Notes under the pieces: generated by a model
What the model saw: only the letters and a program-made list of their open reading frames with translations
What the model was told of the DNA's origin: nothing
The model's database searches: none
DNA from: Viridibacillus sp050279675
GTDB taxonomy: Bacteria; Bacillota; Bacilli; Bacillales_A; Planococcaceae
Assembly (NCBI RefSeq): GCF_050279675.1
Contig: NZ_JBNNUK010000002.1
Coordinates: 1-64,000 of the forward strand
Direction of reading: 5' to 3'
Length of the DNA stretch: 64,000 bases
Translations under genes and position numbers: made by a program
Part shown: positions 1 through 8,695 of the stretch, in pieces
Layout of the letters: each line of letters opens with the position of its first letter
Numbering within the stretch: the stretch's first letter is position 1

Positions 1-300
1 GTGTTGTTTTAATGTTCGTTGATACTTTTTCATTTGATAGTGCCAACCTTGATCCGAATGAAGAATGACTTGATCACCTGATTGAAGGCGTTCCATTGCT
101 TGTTCTAACATATCATGGATTAGTTTATATACTGGACAAATCATTACTGTGTAGGCAATGATGATTTGTGACGCCGATTTCTTTCGCGATTTCACGAATG
201 GATTCATATCCATTTAAGTATCGTTAAACCGCTTGAATGCGTTGTTCAACTCTTACTTTTACGGGGCAGTTCATGACAGGAGAATGCTCTTTTGATATAT
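1..300 (-). pseudogene. IS3-family transposase remnant, cut by left edge
   Basis: On the minus strand the distal part reads as an OrfA amino terminus (MNCPVKVRVEQRIQAV, start codon at 274-272), hits an in-frame TAA at 224-226, then continues RYLNGYESIREIAKEIGV, a helix-turn-helix of the IS3 type. In another frame from about 120 to 1 it reads QVILHSDQGWHYQMKKY, the conserved DDE-region motif of IS3/IS150 OrfB. The middle of the element is missing, so OrfA and OrfB pieces are fused by deletion. It is inactive as seen; the rest of OrfB lies beyond the edge. The family call rests on recognised motifs. Confidence 0.8.
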
Positions 301-639
301 AGAATTGTTTTAAAAAACTACCCCCACTATAAAGATAGAATTATTTAGAGTTTACATACTATTTTAAAATAAATCATAGTATTTAATAAAAAGAGAATAC
401 TTTACAAACTAAAATCGCGAAATACGTTTTACAATCCTCATGAAATCCCAATAATGATTACATACAAGATATAATTTTTAACAGTATTTTTAATGGTTTT
501 GATAAACGAAAAATAAGTATTGTTAATACGCATGAATACGCTGATAGCTCTAGAATAATATTGTTTTATCATTAAACAAACCCGATATTTAAACAGTGGT
601 TTAATGATAAATTATGCTAATAAAATATATAAAAATATA
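301..639. other. AT-rich intergenic DNA with no gene seen
   Basis: Between the transposase remnant and the promoter of the LacI-type regulator, both strands carry many stops and there is no ribosome binding site followed by a plausible reading frame. No repeat or terminator hairpin stands out. Confidence 0.5.
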
Positions 640-668
640 TTGACAATTAATAATCCGGAATATATATT
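640..668 (+). promoter_or_regulatory. Sigma-A promoter upstream of LacI-type regulator
   Basis: TTGACA at 640-645, a 17-base spacer and TATATT at 663-668 give a near-consensus vegetative promoter pointing at the regulator that starts at 846. The implied leader is about 170 bases. The match is seen in the sequence; use in vivo is inferred. Confidence 0.6.
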
Positions 669-812
669 GTATTAAGTACCAATTTTCAGAATATATAAAA
701 AGGTATGTATATTTTTTTGATTTAACTTGTACCTACAACCTGTTGACCTAATGTAATGATACGTAAATATTTTCCTATACTACTATAAAATATAATGTAT
801 AATAATAGGAAT

Positions 813-826
813 TGAAAACGGTTGCA
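813..826 (+). promoter_or_regulatory. cre/LacI-type operator-like site at the regulator start
   Basis: TGAAAACGGTTGCA at 813-826 matches the general LacI/CcpA operator pattern with a central CG and differs from the Bacillus cre consensus at one position. It ends 19 bases before the regulator's start codon, next to its ribosome binding site, which suggests autoregulation or CcpA repression. Confidence 0.45.
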
Positions 827-845
827 AGGGAATGAGGTACATAAA

Positions 846-1868
846 ATGGTTAGATTAAAAGAAATAGCAGAACATGTTGGTGTTTCAATTACGACAGTTT
901 CACGTGTCATAAAAAATGATCCTTCACGGAATGTGAACCCTGATACGAAAAAGAAAATTTGGAAGGCAGTTAAAGAGCTAGGTTATATACCAAATGAATA
1001 TGCAAGACAACTTGTAGCATCTTCAACGCAAGAGAAAAAACGTACAAAGAGGATTGCATGGCTCGCAAGCTCGCGTTTAGCTGAGACTAACCCGTACTTT
1101 TCTAAAATTTATTCAGGCATTAACGAAACATTAAATGATGCGGGCTACACTTTATTGTTGATAAGCAATGAAGATTTAGAAGATGATGTGCTTTTTCATC
1201 AAATAATCCGAGAAAAAGAAGTAGATGGCGTATTACTGATTGATGAGGTTGACGAAGAAAAACTCACTGAAATGAAGGAATTGCTTCCAGTCGTTGGAGT
1301 TGACTTTAACTATAGTGATCATGCAATTTCTACTGTGGATTACGATAGAGAAGAGGCTGCGTATCAAGCTGTTGAACATTTAATTACAAGAGGTCATGAA
1401 AAAATCGGTTTCATCGGCGGTGGAATTGGAATTGAAATGACGAAAGAAAAACGTTTCAAAGGCTTTAAAAAGGCAATGAATGATTTTGAATTAGCAATTG
1501 AAAAGCACTGGATCATTAATTCTGATTGGTGCATGGAACAAAGCTATTTGGCAGCAAAAAAAATATTGAATGAGACAAAAAATAACCGTCCAACCGCAAT
1601 TTTTTGTGCAGGTGATTTACTTGCAATAGCAGCAATGCGGGCTGCTCATGAACTTGGACTTAATATTCCAGGTGATATTGCATTCATAGGAATTGATAAT
1701 AACGAAATGGCCCAATACATTGTTCCTGCGTTAACAACTATATCGGTTCCACAATATGAAATGGGTGTAATAGCAGCAAAAACGTTAATGAGTCAAATCG
1801 AAGATAATCCGAATATGGCATTAAAAACCTTATTACCATTCGAATTATTAGTTCGCCAGTCTACATAA
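846..1868 (+). CDS. LacI/GalR-family transcriptional regulator
   Basis: A 340-residue repressor of the usual LacI length. The first 22 residues (MVRLKEIAEHVGVSITTVSR) form the LacI helix-turn-helix, followed by the hinge helix (PNEYARQLVASS) and a periplasmic-binding-protein-like effector domain (FIGGGIGIEMTKEKR, FCAGDLLAIAAMRAAHELG, IAFIGIDNNEMAQYIVPALTTI). The ATG at 846 is preferred over an upstream TTG at 822 because GAGGT at 834-838 is spaced 7 bases from it. A perfect 14-bp operator-like palindrome lies just downstream, in front of the oxidoreductase gene, so this is probably the local repressor of the sugar operon. The effector is not known. Confidence 0.9.
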   Translation: MVRLKEIAEHVGVSITTVSRVIKNDPSRNVNPDTKKKIWKAVKELGYIPNEYARQLVASSTQEKKRTKRIAWLASSRLAETNPYFSKIYSGINETLNDAGYTLLLISNEDLEDDVLFHQIIREKEVDGVLLIDEVDEEKLTEMKELLPVVGVDFNYSDHAISTVDYDREEAAYQAVEHLITRGHEKIGFIGGGIGIEMTKEKRFKGFKKAMNDFELAIEKHWIINSDWCMEQSYLAAKKILNETKNNRPTAIFCAGDLLAIAAMRAAHELGLNIPGDIAFIGIDNNEMAQYIVPALTTISVPQYEMGVIAAKTLMSQIEDNPNMALKTLLPFELLVRQST

Positions 1869-1899
1869 CAAATCGTAAATTGTTTTTAAAAACTCTTTG

Positions 1900-1913
1900 G
1901 GAAAACGTTTTCC
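1900..1913 (+). promoter_or_regulatory. Perfect palindromic LacI-type operator
   Basis: GGAAAACGTTTTCC is a perfect 14-bp palindrome centred on CG, the hallmark of LacI-family operators. It lies 60 bases before the oxidoreductase gene and 32 bases after the regulator's stop codon, so it can separate the regulator from the catabolic operon. Binding by the adjacent regulator is inferred. Confidence 0.7.
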
Positions 1914-1972
1914 GGAAATCTGGAAAAATTCCCCCGTTATTTAAATAATTAAAAAATAGATGAGGTGTAAAG

Positions 1973-3124
1973 ATGAGAAAAGTAAGAATTGGTGTCATTG
2001 GTGCAGGTTTACGTGGTGGACTTGCTCAATACTGGCATAAACCAGAAGGTGAATCAGAAGTTGTTGCACTCGCTGATTTATCTCAAGAACGATTAGATAA
2101 GTTTCAAGAAAAAATCGGCTCACCGTTATTTTTAACAAAAGACTACAAAGAATTATTGACTCGTGATGATATTGATGCAATTGCAGTATTATCTCCAGAT
2201 TATTTACATGAAGAACATGTAATTGCCGCTCTTGAAGCTGGAAAACATGTGTATTCTGAAAAACCACTTGCTATTACGGTTGAAGGTTGTGACCGAATTA
2301 TTGAAGCTTGGAAAAAATCAGGAAAGCATTTAATGGTTGGTTTCAACATGCGTTATATGAGCATGTACCAAACTATGAAAGACATCATTGATTCAGGTGC
2401 TATCGGCGAATTGAAAACAATTTGGGTTCGACACTTCGTAGGATTTGGTGGCTATTTCTACTACCACGATTGGCACGGGAATTCAAAGAATACAACTTCT
2501 CTTCTATTACAAAAAGGTTCACATGATCTTGACGTTATCCATTGGATTTCAGGTAAGTATGCGACAAAAGTTTCGGCATTTGGTTCACTAGATTACTACG
2601 GAGGGGACAAGCCGAACAACTTAACTTGCCCTGAGTGTGATTTAAAGAGTACATGTCCTGAATACGTTCCTCATACATTTACGGAATGTGCTTTCCGAGA
2701 AGAAATCGATGTGGAAGACAACAATATGCTAATTATGGAACTTGAAGGTGGCATTAAGGCATCGTATTTACAATGTCATTTCACTCCAGATTACGAGCGT
2801 AACTATACATTTATCGGAACAGAAGGTCGCTTAGAAAACGATGATGTAAATAATAAAATTTACCTGAAAACACGTAAAACTAACACTGTGAAAGAGTTTA
2901 GTAATGTCACATACGAAATGAAACCAGAAGAAGGAAGTCATGGCGGGGCAGATCCGAAAATTGCACAAGATTTTGTTGAATTAATCTTACGCAATAAACA
3001 ACCACTTACAACACCATTTGCTGGAAGAATGAGTGTAGCAGTTGGATGTGCAGCTACTGAATCTATCCGTTCGGGTGGTAAAGTAGTCAACATTTCTCAA
3101 GAATCTACTATCGTACACAGTTAA
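1973..3124 (+). CDS. Gfo/Idh/MocA-family NAD(P)-dependent oxidoreductase
   Basis: 383 residues. The amino terminus VRIGVIGAGLRGG is the Rossmann dinucleotide-binding loop, and YSEKPLAITVEGCDRII carries the EKP motif of the family, whose Lys takes part in catalysis. A cysteine-rich loop (CPECDLKSTCPEY, then another Cys in FTECAF) near residues 221-243 could bind a metal and is found in only part of the family. The ribosome binding site GAGGTG is well placed before the ATG. It is first in the operon, before an Lpl-type importer. Sugar dehydrogenases and the NAD-using GH109 glycosidases share this fold, so substrate and reaction are open; a sugar or glycoside substrate is inferred from context. 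Confidence 0.8.
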   Translation: MRKVRIGVIGAGLRGGLAQYWHKPEGESEVVALADLSQERLDKFQEKIGSPLFLTKDYKELLTRDDIDAIAVLSPDYLHEEHVIAALEAGKHVYSEKPLAITVEGCDRIIEAWKKSGKHLMVGFNMRYMSMYQTMKDIIDSGAIGELKTIWVRHFVGFGGYFYYHDWHGNSKNTTSLLLQKGSHDLDVIHWISGKYATKVSAFGSLDYYGGDKPNNLTCPECDLKSTCPEYVPHTFTECAFREEIDVEDNNMLIMELEGGIKASYLQCHFTPDYERNYTFIGTEGRLENDDVNNKIYLKTRKTNTVKEFSNVTYEMKPEEGSHGGADPKIAQDFVELILRNKQPLTTPFAGRMSVAVGCAATESIRSGGKVVNISQESTIVHS

Positions 3125-3151
3125 TATGTTAGTAAGAAAAGGGGTGTGACC

Positions 3152-4153
3152 ATGACTAAACTGGATGATGGTGTAGGTTATGTAGATGAAATAGAAAAAA
3201 GTGAAATAAAGAAGCCATTAAAAAATAGACCGAAAGTGAAGAAAAGTGCTCGAATTGAATGGAAGAAATCATTCAAGAAAAACTGGGAGCTTTATCTATT
3301 ACTTACACCTGTTATTTTATACTTTCTTGTATTTCATTACTTTCCTCTTTATGGACTACAGATTGCATTTAAAGATTTTATCGCGACAAAAGGAATTACG
3401 GGGAGTCCTTGGGTAGGATTTAAACACTTTGAGAGATTCTTTGATAGTTACTATTTCTGGAGACTTATTAAGAATACTGTAGGAATTGGACTATTCACGC
3501 TATTAGTTTCATTCCCAGTTCCTATCATTCTAGCGCTTATGCTAAATGAAGTGAAAAGCTTACGATATAAGAAATTTGTTCAAACAGTAATTTATGCACC
3601 GCATTTCCTATCAACAGTTGTTGTTGTTGGGATGCTACTATTGTTCTTGAAATCAGATGGACTTGTCAATCAAGTGATTATGTTATTTGGCGGCAATTCA
3701 ATTGATTTTATAACAGAGCCAGGTTGGTTTAAAACGCTGTTTGTATTCTCTGATGTATGGCAAACAATGGGGTGGAGCTCGATTATTTATATTGCTGCAC
3801 TCGCTGCGGTGGATCCCGCTCAACATGAAGCGGCAATGATTGATGGTGCTTCTAAGTTCCAACGAATTATTCATATCAACATTCCAGCAATTATGCCTAC
3901 AATTGTTATTTTATTCATTTTGAATGCGGGATCAGTTATGGCTGTTGGATTTGAAAAAGTATATCTTATGCAAAATGATTTAAATATGTCGACGTCTGAT
4001 GTTATCTCAACTTTCGTATACCGAAGCGGTATCTTGGAAGCTCAATATAGTTTCTCAGCTGCAGTTGGACTGTTCAACTCGCTCATTAACTTCATCATGC
4101 TCATCATGGTAAATCAAATTGCAAAAAAAGTGAATGAGACAAGTCTATGGTAA
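3152..4153 (+). CDS. Carbohydrate ABC transporter permease, LplB type
   Basis: A 333-residue inner-membrane permease with a basic cytoplasmic amino-terminal stretch of about 45 residues and then about six membrane segments, beginning with YLLLTPVILYFLVFHYFPLYG. The EAA loop that contacts the ATPase is visible (EAAMIDGASKFQRI, followed by a Pro). The ATG at 3152 follows AGGGG with a 7-base gap; a GTG at 3146 is too close to that site. It pairs with the next gene and with the lipoprotein at 5078. No ATPase is encoded in the operon, which fits use of the MsmX-type ATPase encoded at 13260-14357. Confidence 0.9.
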   Translation: MTKLDDGVGYVDEIEKSEIKKPLKNRPKVKKSARIEWKKSFKKNWELYLLLTPVILYFLVFHYFPLYGLQIAFKDFIATKGITGSPWVGFKHFERFFDSYYFWRLIKNTVGIGLFTLLVSFPVPIILALMLNEVKSLRYKKFVQTVIYAPHFLSTVVVVGMLLLFLKSDGLVNQVIMLFGGNSIDFITEPGWFKTLFVFSDVWQTMGWSSIIYIAALAAVDPAQHEAAMIDGASKFQRIIHINIPAIMPTIVILFILNAGSVMAVGFEKVYLMQNDLNMSTSDVISTFVYRSGILEAQYSFSAAVGLFNSLINFIMLIMVNQIAKKVNETSLW

Positions 4154-4165
4154 GGGGTGACTAAA

Positions 4166-5044
4166 TTGAGAGAAACGAAAACAGATCGCGCGTTTAATAT
4201 ATTCAACATTGTATTTCTTGCAATTGTCGCTTTACTAGTAATCTATCCATTGGTTTTTGTTCTCAGTGCATCGCTTAGTAACCCACAGTACGTTTTATCA
4301 GGTGAGCTGTGGTTATGGCCTAAAGAATTTACATTAGATGCATATGAAAAGGTATTCAAGAACGAGGATATTATTAATGGTTTTGTGAACACGTTAAAAT
4401 ATACAGTATTTGGTACTATTCTGAATGTTATCATGACCATTTTAGCGGCATATCCATTGTCACGTAGAGATTTAAAGGGACGCGGATTTATAATGGCATT
4501 TATCGTTTTCACAATGTTCTTTAGTGGAGGGCTTATCCCTACGTATTTACTTATTCGTGATTTAGGAATGTTAAATACGTTTTGGGTTATGGTCATACCG
4601 AATGCTGTTGCAGTTTGGAATATTATCATAATGCGAACGTTCTTCCAGTCTATTCCTCATGAGTTAGAGGAGTCGGCAATGATTGATGGTGCAGGGAATC
4701 TCAAAATTCTTTGGAGTATTGTACTTCCTTTATCGTTCCCTGTAATAGCAGTAATGGTACTGTTCTATTCAGTAGGCCATTGGAATTCATACTTCCAAGC
4801 ATTAATCTATTTGCAAGATCAAGAAAAGTTTCCACTTCAATTGATTCTTCGCCAAATACTAATTCAAGGTCAAACTGATGACATGATTAAAGCAACTTCT
4901 GAAAGCTTTTTAGCTCAACAACTAAGTGTTGAAGGGTTGAAATATGCAGTACTGATTGTGGCAAACTTGCCGATGCTTATGCTTTATCCGTTTTTACAAC
5001 GCTATTTTGTAAAAGGGGTTATGATTGGCTCACTTAAGGGGTAA
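4166..5044 (+). CDS. Carbohydrate ABC transporter permease, LplC/YtcP type
   Basis: A 292-residue partner permease with six predicted membrane segments. The first is FNIFNIVFLAIVALLVIYPL and the EAA loop reads EESAMIDGAGNLKILW. The stop codon of the previous gene is 12 bases away. I place the start at the TTG at 4166, because AAGGGG at 4152-4157 gives an 8-base gap; the in-frame GTG at 4157 lies inside that ribosome binding site. LplC-type permeases form a heterodimer with LplB-type ones and serve oligosaccharide or glycoside importers with unusually large lipoproteins, as here. Confidence 0.9.
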   Translation: MRETKTDRAFNIFNIVFLAIVALLVIYPLVFVLSASLSNPQYVLSGELWLWPKEFTLDAYEKVFKNEDIINGFVNTLKYTVFGTILNVIMTILAAYPLSRRDLKGRGFIMAFIVFTMFFSGGLIPTYLLIRDLGMLNTFWVMVIPNAVAVWNIIIMRTFFQSIPHELEESAMIDGAGNLKILWSIVLPLSFPVIAVMVLFYSVGHWNSYFQALIYLQDQEKFPLQLILRQILIQGQTDDMIKATSESFLAQQLSVEGLKYAVLIVANLPMLMLYPFLQRYFVKGVMIGSLKG

Positions 5045-5077
5045 CAAAGAAAACAGATATACGAGGGGGAGATTGTA

Positions 5078-6688
5078 TTGAAGAAGAGATATTTTGCTGG
5101 TATTGTCACAAGTCTATTATTAACATCTAGTATTTTAGGCGCTTGCTCTAGTAATGAAGGAACAACTGGAAAAAGCGAGAATATAGATAACGTTAATAAA
5201 ACGGGTATGCCCATTGCTAAAGAAAAAATCGAAGTTGATGGTTTTGGAGCAAAATTCTTTGCATCACAAGATTGGAACAAATTGATGCTTTGGGATGAGT
5301 ACGCGAAAAAGTCAAATATCGAAGTGAACTGGAAAACAGTACAAACTGAGGCTTTAGCAGAGAAAAGAAATTTAATGCTTGCAGCAGGTGATTATCCAGA
5401 ACTATTCTTTGCGTCAGCTTTTCCTAAAACAGATTTAGTTAAATACGGACAGCAAGGTGTATTTCTACCATTAAACGACTATATTGATGAATATGCTCCA
5501 AACTTTAAGAAGATTATGGAAGAGTATCCATCAGTGAAACAAGGCGTTACAATGGCAGATGGCAATATTTACGGCTTCCCTACAATCTATGACCCGAAAT
5601 TTGAATCGCTTCGTGCTGGGACACCTTGGATTAACCAAGAGTGGTTAGATAAGTTAAACCTAAAGGCGCCTGAAACAACGGATGAACTATATAAAGTATT
5701 GAAAGCATTTAAAGAAGAAGATCCGAATGGCAATGGTAAAGCGGATGAACAAGCTTGGGGTGGCGGATATGGTATTCTTGAATTCATTCATTATTTACGT
5801 GGTACGTATGGCTTGAATAAGCAAGGATCAATGAACATAAACCTTGACTTTAAAGAAGGAACGGAAGAATTCCGCTTTGTCCCATCAACTGATGAATATA
5901 AAGAATTACTTACATTCTTGAACAAACTTTATACAGAAGGTTTAATTAACAAAGATGTTTTCACAACAGAACCGCAAACGTTTTCTGCTGAAGCATCTAA
6001 AGGCAATTATGGTATGTTAAACGAAGTTGACCCTAAAGAATTGTTGAAGCTTGATGGATATGTTGGTGTACCAGTTCTAGAAGGTCCTACAGGAGAACGT
6101 GCTTATAACTTTGTTTCAAATGGACTTGGAAATCTTGGTATGTTTGTTATAACTGATAAGGCAAAAGATCCCGAAGCTTTAGTTCGCTGGATTGATTACC
6201 TTTATGGTGATGAAGGGGCGAAAATGTTCTTCATGGGCTTTGAGGGCGTAACGTATGAAGAAGATAAAGACGGTAACTTCAAATATCTACCGGAAATTAC
6301 AGATAATCCAGATGGTAAAAATATGGACCAAGCAATCAGTGAATTCTTAACTTGGCCAGGGGGATATTACCCTGGAATCGTAAAACAGAAATACTTCCAA
6401 GGTGCTGAAGCAAAAGAAAACACAATTAAAAACGCTGAGCAAGTTCGTCCTTATCGTATTAAAGACGAAGATATACTACCAGGATTGAACTATACACTCG
6501 AAGAAAGTGATAAAGTTAGTGCAATCATGACAGATATTCAGACATATATTGATGAAATGGCTGCAGGCTTTATTACTGGTAAACAAGATTTCAGCAAGTG
6601 GGATGACTACAAGAAGACTCTTGATAAAATGGGATTACAAGATTATCTAAAAACTGCTCAAGGAGCATATGATCGCACTAAAAAATGA
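5078..6688 (+). CDS. Extracellular sugar-binding lipoprotein, LplA type
   Basis: A 536-residue solute-binding lipoprotein, in the large size class (about 500-550) of LplA/YtcQ proteins. A basic start and hydrophobic signal end in the lipobox LGAC at about residues 20-23, so the mature protein is anchored by a lipidated Cys. The TTG start is supported by GAGGGGGAG with a 7-base gap. The body has the extended family-1 binding-protein look, including DEWLDKLNLKAPETTDEL-like helices and a GNGKADE calcium-loop-like segment. It delivers substrate to the two permeases just upstream. The ligand is not identifiable from sequence; an amino sugar or amino-sugar glycoside is inferred from the catabolic genes. 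Confidence 0.9.
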   Translation: MKKRYFAGIVTSLLLTSSILGACSSNEGTTGKSENIDNVNKTGMPIAKEKIEVDGFGAKFFASQDWNKLMLWDEYAKKSNIEVNWKTVQTEALAEKRNLMLAAGDYPELFFASAFPKTDLVKYGQQGVFLPLNDYIDEYAPNFKKIMEEYPSVKQGVTMADGNIYGFPTIYDPKFESLRAGTPWINQEWLDKLNLKAPETTDELYKVLKAFKEEDPNGNGKADEQAWGGGYGILEFIHYLRGTYGLNKQGSMNINLDFKEGTEEFRFVPSTDEYKELLTFLNKLYTEGLINKDVFTTEPQTFSAEASKGNYGMLNEVDPKELLKLDGYVGVPVLEGPTGERAYNFVSNGLGNLGMFVITDKAKDPEALVRWIDYLYGDEGAKMFFMGFEGVTYEEDKDGNFKYLPEITDNPDGKNMDQAISEFLTWPGGYYPGIVKQKYFQGAEAKENTIKNAEQVRPYRIKDEDILPGLNYTLEESDKVSAIMTDIQTYIDEMAAGFITGKQDFSKWDDYKKTLDKMGLQDYLKTAQGAYDRTKK

Positions 6689-6706
6689 AAAGTAAATTTA
6701 AAATTG

Positions 6707-6740
6707 CTCATACAAGGATCTCCTTGTATGAGTTTTACCC
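6707..6740 (+). terminator. Terminator or attenuator after the lipoprotein gene
   Basis: A perfect 12-bp inverted repeat (6707-6718 and 6721-6732, 2-base centre) is followed by a short T-rich stretch. It lies inside the operon and probably lowers transcription of the downstream catabolic genes relative to the importer. Confidence 0.7.
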
Positions 6741-6759
6741 TTTAAGGGAGGTAGTATAA

Positions 6760-7440
6760 TTGAACATGAACGGATGGAAAGGGAAGCTCTATTGGTTTGT
6801 AGAATTTGTGACGATGCTGGCTGTACTGCAACTAATGTGGATTGGATTAACTTTATTAGGTCTAATTATTTTTGGCATATCACCCGCAACTGTTGGACTA
6901 TTTTCGATAATGAGAAAAAGATTACATGGTCAGGATGATTTAAAAACACTTATAAAAAATTATTGGAAAGTATATAAAGAAGAGTTTATTAACTCAAATA
7001 AGATTGGTGTTATTTTAATTGGTATTGGTTATTTTTTAATAATCAATTTAAAAATTGTGTTAAATATGAGTGGAAGTTATAGTTTGTTAATGTTGACGTT
7101 GATTGTCATGATTACAATTTTATATGCTGTAATGGTAATGAATATATTCCAAGTGTTTGCGCATTACGACCTACCATTCTCTCGTTATTTTTCGACATCT
7201 CTTCTATTAAGTATCTCATTTCCACTCCAAATGCTTGGTTCTATTATCGGTCTCTATGTGTTGTATCGAATTTTCTTATTCATACCAGGGTTACTGCCAT
7301 TTTTCGGAATAAGTGTGACGATACTATTCCTCACATGGATGTCATCCCAAATTTTTAAGTTAAAAGGTGAATCGGATGGTTCAATACAGAAAGAAGATAA
7401 AAATACTAAACAGCAATTTGAAGAAGGTACTATAACATGA
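6760..7440 (+). CDS. YesL/DUF624-family membrane protein
   Basis: A 226-residue membrane protein with about five hydrophobic segments. It matches the YesL (DUF624) pattern: an early segment followed by SPATVGLFSIMRKRLHG, then a short cytoplasmic loop. Such proteins are regularly encoded with Lpl/Yes-type sugar importers but have no established biochemical role. The TTG start at 6760 is favoured by AAGGGAGG with an 8-base gap; an ATG two codons later is less well spaced. The stop overlaps the start of the next gene (ATGA), which indicates translational coupling. Confidence 0.8.
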   Translation: MNMNGWKGKLYWFVEFVTMLAVLQLMWIGLTLLGLIIFGISPATVGLFSIMRKRLHGQDDLKTLIKNYWKVYKEEFINSNKIGVILIGIGYFLIINLKIVLNMSGSYSLLMLTLIVMITILYAVMVMNIFQVFAHYDLPFSRYFSTSLLLSISFPLQMLGSIIGLYVLYRIFLFIPGLLPFFGISVTILFLTWMSSQIFKLKGESDGSIQKEDKNTKQQFEEGTIT

Positions 7441-8630
7441 AAAATATAATATTAATTAACGCAACAGTTGTTCTTGAAAAAACAATTGTTCAAAATGGGT
7501 TTGTTTATATAAAAGGGGAAAAGATTAAATCTGTCGGTAAGATGGTAGATTGTCCATCTCATAGTGATGAAGACCAAGTGTTTGATTGTACTGGAAAACA
7601 ATATGTTATTCCAGGTATGATCGATATGCATATACATGGTGCTGCCGGATATGATTTTATGGATTCGACTAAAGAATCTTTTAAAGAAATAGCCCATGCA
7701 CTTGCCAAAGAGGGAACAACTTCTTTCCTTGCAACAACGATGACAAATCCAATGGTACATATAAATGAGGTTATTGAAAATCTTGCAAGCTATATGAAAG
7801 ATAATAATCTTTCAGGTGTGGCGGAAATGTTAGGTATTCATGTTGAGGGGCCCTTTATTAATAAGGAACAAAAAGGGGCTCAACCAGAAGAGGCTATTCT
7901 AGTACCAAATGTTAGTGTATTTAAAAAATGGCAAACGCTATCTAGAGATAATATTAAAGTTTTAACATTTGCTCCTGAATTAGATAACCATTTTGAGTTA
8001 CTAAAGGAACTTAAAAGTAACAATGTTATTCCGTCAATGGGGCATTCAAATGGTTCATATGATGAATGTTTGCAAGCTATAGATCATGGAGTTGAACATG
8101 CTACGCATCTCTTTAATGGAATGAGAGGGTTGCATCATCGAGATCCGGGTGTCGTTGGAAGTGCACTTTTAAATGATGATATTTTTGTAGAAGTCATCCC
8201 TGATGGCATTCATTTTCATCCAGACCTATTGAAAATGGTTGTTAAGTTGAAAGGGCTTGATAGAATGCTCGTTATTACAGACGGAATTCGAGCAAAGGGA
8301 ATGACCGATGGGGTTTATGATTTAGGTGGTCAAAGGGTGAAGGTTAATGATGGTAAATGCATATTAACTTCAACTGGATCACTCGCAGGTAGTATCGTCA
8401 CAATGAATAATGCACGACTGAATCTTATAAAATGGCTTGGGCTAACTATTCACGAACAACTGCAAATCACTTCCTCTAATCAAGCTAAGCGTCTAGGTGT
8501 ATACGATCGAAAAGGATCTATTCAAACTGGAAAAGATGCTGATATCGTAGTTCTAGGAGAAAATGGTGCAGTGGAATTGACAATTTGTAGAGGTTTTGTC
8601 GCTTTTCAACAGAAAGACGCATTCAAATAA
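7437..8630 (+). CDS. nagA: N-acetylglucosamine/galactosamine-6-phosphate deacetylase
   Basis: 397 residues, the normal NagA/AgaA length. It removes the acetyl group from an N-acetylhexosamine 6-phosphate in the cytoplasm. Visible motifs are PGMIDMHIHGAAGYDFMD (metal-binding strand), HVEGPFI, GHSNGSYDECLQAIDHG, THLFNGM, a substrate-binding DGIHFHP and the catalytic Asp in VITDG. The ATG overlaps the preceding stop codon. The sequence does not separate the GlcNAc from the GalNAc enzyme. The neighbouring AgaS-like protein, PfkB kinase and tagatose-type aldolase favour GalNAc-6-phosphate. Confidence 0.9.
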   Translation: MKNIILINATVVLEKTIVQNGFVYIKGEKIKSVGKMVDCPSHSDEDQVFDCTGKQYVIPGMIDMHIHGAAGYDFMDSTKESFKEIAHALAKEGTTSFLATTMTNPMVHINEVIENLASYMKDNNLSGVAEMLGIHVEGPFINKEQKGAQPEEAILVPNVSVFKKWQTLSRDNIKVLTFAPELDNHFELLKELKSNNVIPSMGHSNGSYDECLQAIDHGVEHATHLFNGMRGLHHRDPGVVGSALLNDDIFVEVIPDGIHFHPDLLKMVVKLKGLDRMLVITDGIRAKGMTDGVYDLGGQRVKVNDGKCILTSTGSLAGSIVTMNNARLNLIKWLGLTIHEQLQITSSNQAKRLGVYDRKGSIQTGKDADIVVLGENGAVELTICRGFVAFQQKDAFK

Positions 8631-8695
8631 TGTCAATCTTTATGAAATGATGATATATTGAATTTATGAAGAAGTAAGAAGAGGATGAGTAACGT

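Noticed and set aside
4243..4629. 128-codon minus-strand frame inside the LplC-type permease gene
   Set aside because: Shadow of the permease reading frame; no ribosome binding site or homology.
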